DNA of 13,993 nt, from positions 1 to 13,993 of the forward strand of contig CAMOUZ010000021.1 of assembly GCA_946626795.1 (NCBI GenBank), given 5' to 3'. The notes under the pieces were generated by a model that was not told where the DNA came from, ran no database searches, and was given only the letters and a program-made list of their open reading frames with translations. Position numbers and translations under genes: made by a program. Shown here in pieces: positions 1-6,152 of this stretch; position 1 is the first letter of the stretch, and the number at the start of each line of letters is the position of its first letter. Source of the DNA: an uncultured Clostridia bacterium. GTDB taxonomy: Bacteria > Bacillota > Clostridia > Christensenellales > CAG-1252.

Positions 1-334
1 AATGGATGGCGTTATCGATACAGTGATGCCCCGGCACGAAGCAACCAAGCATTTTTTTGTTGCAGGCATTGACGATAGCATCCGCTTTCAGAAGAGTAAT
101 ATCACCTTTCCAAAGAGAGATACCATCCGGAAAATCGGCGACGTTCGTAATATCTTTACGAGAAAGTATATCTTGCAGTACGGCATCCTGTTTTTGATAA
201 AACTCCTCGGACAACGCATAGGGCATCGTGATATTTTGAAGCGCGCGGAAAAGCGCCTCGTCCGGCATATCGGGCAAAGCGTCGATCCCGTTATATTTTT
301 TCAAATATTCGATGCACCACTTTGTGCCGACCAT
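1..334 (-). CDS. Macrodomain protein-ADP-ribose hydrolase, zinc type (partial, 3' end outside window)
   Basis: The minus-strand reading frame is open from an ATG at 334 to the window edge (111 codons). An SD-like AAGGCGG lies 8 bases upstream of the ATG, and the gap to the acetyltransferase stop is 13 bases, so it is the last visible gene of the rrf2 operon. The protein has an alpha-helical N-terminal extension, then a macrodomain: WKGDITLLKADAIVNACN is the ADP-ribose-binding start, followed by LGCFVPGHHCIDNAIH. The Cys/His-rich stretch after the NAxN motif is the signature of the bacterial zinc-containing macrodomain hydrolases, about 260-270 residues long, found in Gram-positive SirTM operons. 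Those enzymes remove ADP-ribose from protein side chains in the cytoplasm. Here the neighbours are an Rrf2 regulator and a flavoprotein, not the lipoylation genes of the classical operon, although such genes could lie beyond the edge. The usual NAAN is NACN. The family call is firm; the substrate is inferred. Confidence 0.85.
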   Translation of the reverse strand, partial: MVGTKWCIEYLKKYNGIDALPDMPDEALFRALQNITMPYALSEEFYQKQDAVLQDILSRKDITNVADFPDGISLWKGDITLLKADAIVNACNKKMLGCFVPGHHCIDNAIH

Positions 335-347
335 TTTCTTATCCGCC

Positions 348-941
348 TTATAATTCGTTGTTGTCGATCGAACGAATGACCTTACAGGGATTCCCCGCCG
401 CAAACGAATTTGCCGGAATAGATCTCGTTACGACCGAGCCTGCCCCTATTACCGAGCCCGCGCCGATCGTTACTCCGCCGCATATCGTAACGTTTGAAGC
501 GATCCAACAATTATCCTCTATCGTGATCGGCTTTCCGTATTCCTTGTCGGTCATTATCCCTTTGTCATTCATAAATATATTCCGCTCTTGATACTTCATA
601 GGATGAAGCGGCGCAACTATGCTGACGCCCGTTCCCATAAAAACGTTCTTACCTATCGTAACGGGACAGACGTCTAAGACGGTCAGATTGAAATTCGCAT
701 AGGTGTTTTCCCCTATGGAAGTAAAACAGCCGTAGTCAAAATAGATCGGTCCCTGCAAATAGACGTTCTTTCCCCGCACAATACCCATTTCTTTCAACAA
801 GGATTCTCTAATCTCCTCGTCTTCTTCCGTGGTTTGACTATATTTCAAACAAAGACCGTGGCACTTCTTTCGTAGCGCAAGCAATTCTTCGTCACTCGGG
901 TCGTACAGTTCTCCTGATAGCATTTTCGTTTTTTCGCTCAT
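348..941 (-). CDS. Sugar O-acetyltransferase (maltose/galactoside acetyltransferase family)
   Basis: This 197-residue protein belongs to the maa/lacA-type acetyltransferases, which move acetyl from acetyl-CoA to a sugar hydroxyl in the cytoplasm. The N-terminus has the family cap MSEKTKMLSGELYDPSDEEL. From about residue 60 it is a left-handed beta-helix of hexapeptide repeats (VTIGKNV, PITIEDNCWI, VTIGAGSVIGAGSVVT). The APLHP segment holds His113, matching the catalytic histidine. It ends AAGNPCKVIRSI, as in the family, and the length is normal (about 185-205). I chose the ATG at 941, not the one at 965, because it gives the usual family N-terminus and has AAAGGA 9 bases upstream; the 965 start would overlap the preceding gene. 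It is the third gene of the rrf2 operon, 16 bases after the flavoprotein. The acceptor is unknown; family members are often promiscuous. Confidence 0.9.
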   Translation of the reverse strand: MSEKTKMLSGELYDPSDEELLALRKKCHGLCLKYSQTTEEDEEIRESLLKEMGIVRGKNVYLQGPIYFDYGCFTSIGENTYANFNLTVLDVCPVTIGKNVFMGTGVSIVAPLHPMKYQERNIFMNDKGIMTDKEYGKPITIEDNCWIASNVTICGGVTIGAGSVIGAGSVVTRSIPANSFAAGNPCKVIRSIDNNEL

Positions 942-957
942 TTCACCGATTCCTTTA

Positions 958-1359
958 TCACTCATTTTCTTTTATCTTTTCAGGCGCGGCGTAGAAGTTA
1001 TACTTCAATGCTTTGATCTCGGTCAAACGATAGGTCACAAACCGTCCATCGCCCGCTTTATAGAGTTGTTTCGGTCCCGTGGAATCATCGAGTACCGCTT
1101 GTTGTACTTCCGCGCGGTTATCTTCCACGGCAACGGCGGATACGCGAAGCCACGTCCCGCCGTCATACATTCCGCAAAGTTCGATTTTTGGATTTGCTGA
1201 TATCTGTTTATATATCTCCTTATGATTTCCGCAACAAATATAGGCGTTTCCGTCGAACTCCGCGACCGAAGAGAATGGGCGAACTCTCGGTTGATCGCCC
1301 TCAACGGTGGCGATATAAAACACTCCGACCTTTTTCAGTTCTTCTACGACTTTGTTCAT
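958..1359 (-). CDS. Pyridoxamine 5'-phosphate oxidase family (FMN split-barrel) protein
   Basis: This 133-residue protein matches the small one-domain split-barrel flavoproteins related to pyridoxamine phosphate oxidase. The start (VVEELKKVGVFYIATVEGD) and the following QPRVRPFSSVAEFDGNAYIC are the first beta strands with the flavin-contacting RPF segment. NPKIELCGMYDGGTWLRVSA is the typical central strand pair. Members bind FMN or F420 and reduce or sequester varied compounds; most annotated pyridoxamine oxidases of this size are not vitamin B6 enzymes. The start has GAGGTG 7 bases upstream, and the gap to rrf2 is only 9 bases, so the two are co-transcribed. A redox function fits regulation by an Rrf2 protein, but that link is inference. 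Confidence 0.85.
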   Translation of the reverse strand: MNKVVEELKKVGVFYIATVEGDQPRVRPFSSVAEFDGNAYICCGNHKEIYKQISANPKIELCGMYDGGTWLRVSAVAVEDNRAEVQQAVLDDSTGPKQLYKAGDGRFVTYRLTEIKALKYNFYAAPEKIKENE

Positions 1360-1368
1360 CTTTTCACC

Positions 1369-1806
1369 TCATTGCAAGTTCATTTCTTTTTTGATGTCTT
1401 TATACACGTCACCGACCGAAATGTTTTTCATTTCGTTTTCCATAGAGGCTTGTATATTCGAAAGTCTCTTATCCATCGCCTTATGGATATTCCTGCCTAC
1501 GGGACAATTCACGTTCGGATTTTCATGAAAATGGAATAGTCCATTTTCTTCAATACAATCTACAGCTTTATAAACATCGTAGAAAGATATTTCATCAACA
1601 GGCTTTGCAAGCGCAATGCCCGTTTTCCCTTGACTGATCTTGATAAGCCCCGCGTCCTTTAATTCCGTCATGATCGTGCGGATAAGCACAGGGTTTACCC
1701 CAACGCTGCCCGCAAGGAAGGAACTCGTCATACTGTAATCGTTTTTGAAATATTCCAAAGCTGCGATAATATGAACGCCTATCGTAAACTTGCTCGTTAT
1801 CTGCAT
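1369..1806 (-). CDS. Rrf2 family transcriptional regulator
   Basis: This 145-residue protein is an Rrf2-type winged-helix regulator. Residues 1-60 form the N-terminal DNA-binding domain (MQITSKFTIGVHIIAAL, then the recognition region around VNPVLIRTIMTELKDAGLI). The wing carries QGKTGIALAKPVDEISFYDVYKAV, close to the family pattern GG.GG..La....IsL.dI. Only two cysteines are present (Cys84 and Cys101), not the three-Cys cluster that binds 2Fe-2S in IscR and NsrR. It therefore resembles the YwnA-like branch, which senses by other means, possibly thiol chemistry. GGAGGTG lies 5 bases before the ATG. As first gene of the operon, with a dyad across its own promoter, it probably autoregulates (inference). 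Confidence 0.9.
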   Translation of the reverse strand: MQITSKFTIGVHIIAALEYFKNDYSMTSSFLAGSVGVNPVLIRTIMTELKDAGLIKISQGKTGIALAKPVDEISFYDVYKAVDCIEENGLFHFHENPNVNCPVGRNIHKAMDKRLSNIQASMENEMKNISVGDVYKDIKKEMNLQ

Positions 1807-1857
1807 AATGACACCTCCGTCATAAATACTATATCATAAAATGGCGGAGATGTCATT
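1807..1857. promoter_or_regulatory. Dyad symmetry over the rrf2 promoter (putative operator)
   Basis: Two 13-base arms at 1807-1819 and 1845-1857 are inverted copies with one mismatch (AATGACACCTCCG and CGGAGATGTCATT), separated by 25 bases. One arm contains the -35 box, the other contains the SD and runs up to the start codon; the -10 box is in the centre. The spacing fits a repressor bridging the promoter or, in mRNA from an upstream start, a hairpin hiding the SD. Which protein binds is inferred. Confidence 0.5.
1828..1856 (-). promoter_or_regulatory. Sigma-A promoter of the rrf2 operon
   Basis: On the minus strand the -35 is ATGACA (1856-1851) and the -10 is TATAGT (1833-1828), each one base from consensus and separated by exactly 17 bases. 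Transcription should begin near 1821, giving a very short leader before the ATG at 1806. Confidence 0.7.
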
Positions 1858-1863
1858 CGTGAT

Positions 1864-1873
1864 ATTACAAGTT
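1864..1873. promoter_or_regulatory. ATTACAAGTT motif upstream of the rrf2 promoter
   Basis: ATTACAAGTT (AACTTGTAAT on the minus strand) ends 7 bases upstream of the rrf2 -35 box. The same 10 bases occur twice in the promoter region of the SnoaL-like gene, once at exactly the same distance from that -35. It abuts the stop codon of the SnoaL-like gene. It is likely a binding site of a shared regulator. Confidence 0.5.
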
Positions 1874-2644
1874 TCAGAACTTTCCGTTTTGATTTGCCCA
1901 TTTTTCTTTCGGCATGGTCTCTTCCATAACATCCCAATGCTCAGCGATAAAACCATTTTCAACGCGGAAAAGGTCATAATAAACGGTAGCTTTTCCACCG
2001 AAAGAGCCTTCACTCATACCGAGAGCGTAATTTCCGCAAGCCAAAACTTTGAACGTTCTTTCATAAATCATTTGAATACCCTCTTTAGCCATTTCGCCAA
2101 GTGCCGCGCCAAGTCCGGATAGTCCGTCGGCAATTGCGATATTATGCTGAATATAGTTGTCTCCGTCAAAATAAGACGTAAGCTTTTCGGGACGTTCTCC
2201 ACGCAAAACGTCTCCGATAAATCCCGCAACGATGGCTCTCGTTTTTTCGGTATTCTCGTTAGGAACGATATCCGTGCCCCCGTCGATTTGGGTATGTCCG
2301 CTTGGATTTGCAAGGGCTTTTGCCTGCGAATTATCCCAATGCTCGGCAATGAGCCCATTTTCAAAGCGGAAAACGTCAAAATTGACCACATCGCCTGCAC
2401 CTGCAAAATTATAAACGACCTGCAAAACGACGAAATCGGCATCTTCAAACGCTCTTACAACGTTGACAGTCGTTTTTACGGGTGCCTGCTGCAAGCCTGC
2501 AACCGCTGCGATAAACGCCTCCCTGCCGTCTGCAAACGCCAAATTGTGCTGCGTGTACTTTTTGGCAAGCAAACTATCCGCCAGTTTCAGATCTCCTGAA
2601 TTAAAAGTTCCGATCAGTGCCTTTGCTTTTTCAATGTTTGTCAT
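1874..2644 (-). CDS. SnoaL-like (NTF2-fold) protein with two tandem domains
   Basis: This 256-residue protein contains two copies of a SnoaL-like/NTF2-like cone fold. The repeat is plain in the sequence: YTQHNLAFADG at 30-40 recurs as YIQHNIAIADG at 164-174, and FDVFRFENGLIAEHWD near 89-104 recurs as YDLFRVENGFIAEHWD near 223-238, an offset of 134 residues. It matches the predicted SnoaL-like aldol-condensation proteins (COG4922 type), which are mostly uncharacterised. The His/Asp pair QHN...EHWD is kept in both halves, so both pockets may be functional. I chose the ATG at 2644 because GGAGGA lies 8 bases upstream and the domain starts there; the longer frame to 2689 adds only a basic non-domain tail. 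It has its own promoter and lies 67 bases upstream of rrf2. The substrate is unknown. Confidence 0.88.
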   Translation of the reverse strand: MTNIEKAKALIGTFNSGDLKLADSLLAKKYTQHNLAFADGREAFIAAVAGLQQAPVKTTVNVVRAFEDADFVVLQVVYNFAGAGDVVNFDVFRFENGLIAEHWDNSQAKALANPSGHTQIDGGTDIVPNENTEKTRAIVAGFIGDVLRGERPEKLTSYFDGDNYIQHNIAIADGLSGLGAALGEMAKEGIQMIYERTFKVLACGNYALGMSEGSFGGKATVYYDLFRVENGFIAEHWDVMEETMPKEKWANQNGKF

Positions 2645-2687
2645 CCTTGTATTCCTCCAACGATTCTTATTACGATCCCTCAATCGC

Positions 2688-2712
2688 ACTTGTATTGTAT
2701 ATCATTACAAGT
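2688..2712. promoter_or_regulatory. Perfect-armed dyad over the -10 box of the SnoaL-like gene (putative operator)
   Basis: ACTTGTA (2688-2694) and TACAAGT (2706-2712) are perfect inverted 7-base arms with 11 bases between them. The -10 box TACAAT (2699-2694) lies inside the dyad, so a bound protein would block RNA polymerase. The right arm is part of the ATTACAAGTT motif at 2704-2713. The binding protein is not known. Confidence 0.55.
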
Positions 2713-2723
2713 TAGCTTGTCAA
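2694..2723 (-). promoter_or_regulatory. Sigma-A promoter of the SnoaL-like gene
   Basis: On the minus strand the -35 is a perfect TTGACA (2723-2718) and the -10 is TACAAT (2699-2694), with 18 bases between them. Transcription should start near 2687, leaving a leader of about 43 bases with the SD GGAGGA. The strong boxes overlain by repeats suggest a repressed gene. Confidence 0.75.
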
Positions 2724-2740
2724 TAGTTTTATTACAAGTT
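2704..2740. repeat. Two direct copies of ATTACAAGTT
   Basis: ATTACAAGTT occurs at 2704-2713, between the -10 and -35, and at 2731-2740, 7 bases upstream of the -35. The start-to-start distance is 27 bases. A third identical copy is at 1864-1873 upstream of rrf2. Confidence 0.6.
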
Positions 2741-2751
2741 TTCAAAAAAAA

Positions 2752-3025
2752 TCATTCCCCCCACCCTCCACGGGAAATACGCAAAATGACACTTTTTTCG
2801 TAATTGACAGCAGTGTGTGTGTTTATACTAAACAAGTCGGAGCTCGCGGCGGCAACATCACCCCACAAAGCGGCGGTGCGCTTTGCGGGGGACCCCGAAT
2901 ACCGCCCGCTTCGCTCCGATATAAACACACGCCCGAAATTGATTGTAAAAAAGACTGAAATCGACCGATTTTGAGGCTGTACAATCAAAGTACAATAGAT
3001 TGTTTTTTTTGATGAAGTACGCTGA
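2752..3025. other. Gene-free region of nested inverted repeats (possible structured RNA or small palindromic element)
   Basis: No credible gene lies between the SnoaL-like promoter and the terminator at 3026. An 11-base arm GTGTGTTTATA (2817-2827) pairs perfectly with 2920-2930. Inside it TCGGAGC (2837-2843) pairs with 2913-2919 after a 9-base bulge on the left only. Deeper, GGCGG (2848-2852) can pair with 2902-2906. The core is a hairpin of CCCC plus CAAAGCG (2861-2872) against 2879-2890 with one mismatch. A second element follows: TTGATTGTA (2939-2947) pairs with 2980-2988 around AAATCG/CGATTT (2958-2971). A TTGACA at 2804-2809 and TATACT at 2824-2829 face right, but the 14-base spacing is poor for a promoter. 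I do not recognise a known RNA family. Confidence 0.5.
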
Positions 3026-3055
3026 AAAATGCCCCCGAAATTGCGGGGGCATTTT
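3026..3055 (-). terminator. Intrinsic terminator of the carbohydrate operon (bidirectional)
   Basis: A perfect 12-base-pair stem (3026-3037 with 3044-3055) has a 6-base loop; its G+C-rich core is CCCCC/GGGGG. Read on the minus strand it ends in a T-run and lies 30 bases after the stop of the GH106-like gene. Its flanks are also T-rich on the plus strand, so it may stop rightward transcripts from 2752-3025 as well. Confidence 0.85.
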
Positions 3056-3085
3056 GGCTTTTCCGAAAACGGTATTTGCATTTTC

Positions 3086-6000
3086 TTATTTCTTCTCTTT
3101 CACGACAGGGGGTTCAAGGATGCCGCCGGGGTCGAGGACATAGCAGGGGACGCGCCAAGGAAGCGAAGTCTTATGGAACCATTTCGGGCTGTCCGAGAGC
3201 TTATATTTCCTGCGGATATGCACGGCGCCGAATGCGTTCTCGCGCGGGGCGTACGCCGTGATGTCGAGAGAATTCTCCCCTTCTTTCAGGGAGAAGGACG
3301 CCGAATAAGGCGCAAAGAGGATGTCTTTCTCTTCATCATTCACGCGGACGGTGAGGAGCGCGGAAGCATAATTTGCGGAGATCTCTGCCTTTCCGCCCAT
3401 TGCCTCGAAGGTGGTGTGATAGGTGATCTTGCCGCCATAGAAAGGCATCTTCTGCTTCTTGAGATCGGAGAAGTCGATGCGCTCGGGCAAGGGGACGATG
3501 CGGGCATTCGTGCCGCAGAGTTTCACGCCGAAATCGCCGAGGAGGTAACAATTCTCCAAGCAATCGAATTCGCCCATCGGGACGCGGAGGTCGATGATGT
3601 TCTTCCCTTTCACGAGGGAGATGGGGACGGTGCGGAAGGCTTTGTCCACGTAATAGCCGTCGGGCTCCGCCGTCACGGGCTCGCCATTCACCGTGAGCTC
3701 ATATTCCGCATATTCGAGGGCGAGATGGGCGGGAAGCTCCACGTCGCTTTTGACCTCAAAGCGAACGTCCACCTTCGCTTTCTCGGGCTCGGGCGGGCAG
3801 ATCCAAGGCTGGAGATTATTGCGATAACGCGGGAGACCGAGCGCTTTGCGGATCTTCGCGGTGATGAGATCGAGATCCCCTCTCGCATGATAACCTTTTC
3901 CAAGGGACCACTTGGCTTTATCGAGGAGGAGGACGTTCGGTTCGTGCAAGGTATAAGATACGCCTCCCGTCAAGGAGAATTCGCGAATGATCTCTTCTTC
4001 GGGCGTCTCTTCCGCAGCGGGCGTCTCCCCTTCCGTCTCGTAACGGAGGAGCAAGCTGTCATTGTTATAGAGCGTAGCGGAGACATAGGTCATGCCCTCT
4101 TCCGTCTCCGCGGGAATGGGACGAATCTCGCCCGTTATCGTGTCATACAGGGTCACTTTCCATTCCCCTTTCACACCGATGCGTACTTTGTCCTCCACCG
4201 CCGGTCTTTCATTCGTGACGGTGACGGAACGCGGATAAGGAAAGCCCGGGCGCGGGGACGTGAGGAAGAGCCATCTTCCGTCTTCGTCTTCACGCAAAGT
4301 AGCGAGATACCCTTCCGGCTTCCTTTCGGAATCGACGGAGAAGAAACGTTCCTCTTCCAATGCGGAAAGCACCGCCGCCTTCTCGAAGGGAAGGACCTCG
4401 CAGTCCGCGGCAAAATCTCGGACTTCTTCCGAGGGGAGCCCTTCGATCATCGCAGGAATCTCACCGAGGAAGATCACCTTTCCGCCCGCCCCTTTGAAGG
4501 CGCGAAGGTATTCCAAAGTGGAGCGGCGCATCGTGAGGAGCGAGGGGACGAGGATGGTCTTATACTTACATTCGCCCACAGCAAGCGCGTCCTCCTTCCG
4601 TTGCGAGGGCAGCAAGGCTTCGGAAATAAAATCGAAGTCATAGCCGCCGAAAAGCAGCCAATTTGTCAGCGAGAAGAAATTCTTTTCGAGCTTCTTACAG
4701 ACCGTTTTTGATTCGTTCGCCACCGCGAGATGTAAGAAATAACTCTCGATGGGGTGGATCACCGCCACCTCATTCAAGGCTTTGCCGCGAGTCAAGGCGG
4801 CATTCACTCTCGCAAAATGATCCTCTATGGGCTTATACTTTTGATACCAAGGCGCTTGATAGAAGATGGAAGGCGGATAATCCCGCTTCGCTTCGCCGCG
4901 CATGCTGTAATAAGAGAGGTGCGGCACGCGGACGGTCACGCCGAGACAGGCGAGCCAATCCCCTTCCTCTTTGAATTTGCCGAATTCCGCCACCCAACGC
5001 GAGACGCCGTAGCATTCGCAGAGCATTCCTTCCCTACCTTCCTGCCGCACGACGGACTCGGTCTGTTTCGCCGTGGTGTATTCATGCCTGCCGCAGAGCA
5101 TATCGATGCCCGGCAAGCCGAAATGTTTATAATGACGCATCGTCTCGCCCACCGCCTTGCTCTGGCTGTCGAGAGAGGGCTCCTCCATCAGGTGTCCCGT
5201 AAGGGAGATGCCGAGCGCCTCCGCCTTCTTGCCGAGATTATCCGAGAAAGCCTCCGCAAAGCGCTCCGTTCGATGGATGTGATAGGTAAAGCGCGTGCGA
5301 TAGAGCGTAGGCGATTCCAGATCAAAGAAGAGCTCGGGCAGGACGTCTAAAATGTCCGCGTCGAAAGCCGCTTTATAGCTATCCTCGAAGTCATCCGTCC
5401 AAGGGATCACAGCCTCCATTCCACCCGAAACGCATTTCATCGGCGAGACGAATTTCATCTGCGGCTCGTCCGTAAAGATGGCGGGGATGGTTTTGCCGAA
5501 TTCCTCGCCGACCGCCGCCTTATATGCCCCGTACGTACATTCCGCAAAAGCGTCCAGCGCCTCTTTACAGAGCGCGTCCACATAGCCGCATTGATTGAAG
5601 CCGTCCGTCGGTTCGTCCACGACGAGATACGCATAGAAAAGATCGCCGAAAGCCTTTTCCCCTTCGGCAAGACGCTTATACTTGCCGCGAAGGATGCGCA
5701 CGGCGTACGTGGCGAGCAGCTTGGCACCGCCCGTCTGCCTGCCCTCCGAGAAGGTGGCATTCTCCTCGCGTTTCTTTGTGGTGAAGACAAGCCCTCTTCT
5801 TCTGAATCGCCCGTCCTTCGTGACGAAGCCGCCCGCAAAGCCCGAGGGATAACGATCCTCGTCATACAGCCAAGCGAGCATCCCCGCTTTTTTTGCGTCG
5901 TCCACGCAAGCGCGTACGCAGGACATAAATTTCTCCCCGAGATACGGCGTGGCAAGTCCGATGCGCGGATGCATATGATAGCCGCCGAATCCCATCTCTC

Positions 6001-6139
6001 GGAAGATATGCGCCTGACGCACGCATTCCTCCTCGTTCAGCTCGTCATTCCAAGACCAGAAAGGCGCGCCGCGATATTCGGACGTCGGATCACGGAAAAT
6101 TTCTTCGGTCAATTTCTCTTTCTTTTTCTCGTACAACAT
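3086..6139 (-). CDS. GH106-like (alpha-L-rhamnosidase-type) glycoside hydrolase
   Basis: This 1017-residue protein matches large glycosyl hydrolases of the GH106-like group, whose characterised members cleave alpha-L-rhamnosides. The N-terminus has the family hallmark YRGAPFWSWNDELNEEE, followed by MGFGGYHMHPRIGL and LYDEDRYPSG (residues 91-100), the start of a (beta/alpha)8 barrel. FTDEPQ (Glu225) and CECYG (Glu375) are the best candidates for the two catalytic carboxylates by position; that assignment is inference. The middle part (about 450-700) looks like a Rossmann-like or beta-galactosidase middle domain, and the C-terminus is beta-rich and probably carbohydrate-binding. No signal peptide or membrane segment is present, so it acts inside the cell on imported glycosides. 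CGGAGAG precedes the ATG by 5 bases. It lies 13 bases after the GH13 gene and is followed by a terminator. Substrate could differ from rhamnose. Confidence 0.8.
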   Translation of the reverse strand: MLYEKKKEKLTEEIFRDPTSEYRGAPFWSWNDELNEEECVRQAHIFREMGFGGYHMHPRIGLATPYLGEKFMSCVRACVDDAKKAGMLAWLYDEDRYPSGFAGGFVTKDGRFRRRGLVFTTKKREENATFSEGRQTGGAKLLATYAVRILRGKYKRLAEGEKAFGDLFYAYLVVDEPTDGFNQCGYVDALCKEALDAFAECTYGAYKAAVGEEFGKTIPAIFTDEPQMKFVSPMKCVSGGMEAVIPWTDDFEDSYKAAFDADILDVLPELFFDLESPTLYRTRFTYHIHRTERFAEAFSDNLGKKAEALGISLTGHLMEEPSLDSQSKAVGETMRHYKHFGLPGIDMLCGRHEYTTAKQTESVVRQEGREGMLCECYGVSRWVAEFGKFKEEGDWLACLGVTVRVPHLSYYSMRGEAKRDYPPSIFYQAPWYQKYKPIEDHFARVNAALTRGKALNEVAVIHPIESYFLHLAVANESKTVCKKLEKNFFSLTNWLLFGGYDFDFISEALLPSQRKEDALAVGECKYKTILVPSLLTMRRSTLEYLRAFKGAGGKVIFLGEIPAMIEGLPSEEVRDFAADCEVLPFEKAAVLSALEEERFFSVDSERKPEGYLATLREDEDGRWLFLTSPRPGFPYPRSVTVTNERPAVEDKVRIGVKGEWKVTLYDTITGEIRPIPAETEEGMTYVSATLYNNDSLLLRYETEGETPAAEETPEEEIIREFSLTGGVSYTLHEPNVLLLDKAKWSLGKGYHARGDLDLITAKIRKALGLPRYRNNLQPWICPPEPEKAKVDVRFEVKSDVELPAHLALEYAEYELTVNGEPVTAEPDGYYVDKAFRTVPISLVKGKNIIDLRVPMGEFDCLENCYLLGDFGVKLCGTNARIVPLPERIDFSDLKKQKMPFYGGKITYHTTFEAMGGKAEISANYASALLTVRVNDEEKDILFAPYSASFSLKEGENSLDITAYAPRENAFGAVHIRRKYKLSDSPKWFHKTSLPWRVPCYVLDPGGILEPPVVKEKK

Positions 6140-6152
6140 AGTTCTCTCCGTT

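Noticed and set aside
2810..3055. Known structured RNA (6S, SRP, RNase P) or riboswitch
   Set aside because: The conserved core motifs of SRP and RNase P RNA are missing, no rightward gene follows for a riboswitch, and a 6S-like shape could not be shown by eye.
2752..3081. 109-codon frame on the minus strand in the inverted-repeat region
   Set aside because: It crosses the terminator and both palindromes, has no SD, and the product is a basic composition-driven sequence.
3029..4711. Long open frame (560 codons) on the plus strand
   Set aside because: It lies antisense to the GH106-like gene, starts inside the terminator hairpin, has no SD, and the protein has no domain; high G+C at codon position 3 of the real gene explains the open mirror frame.
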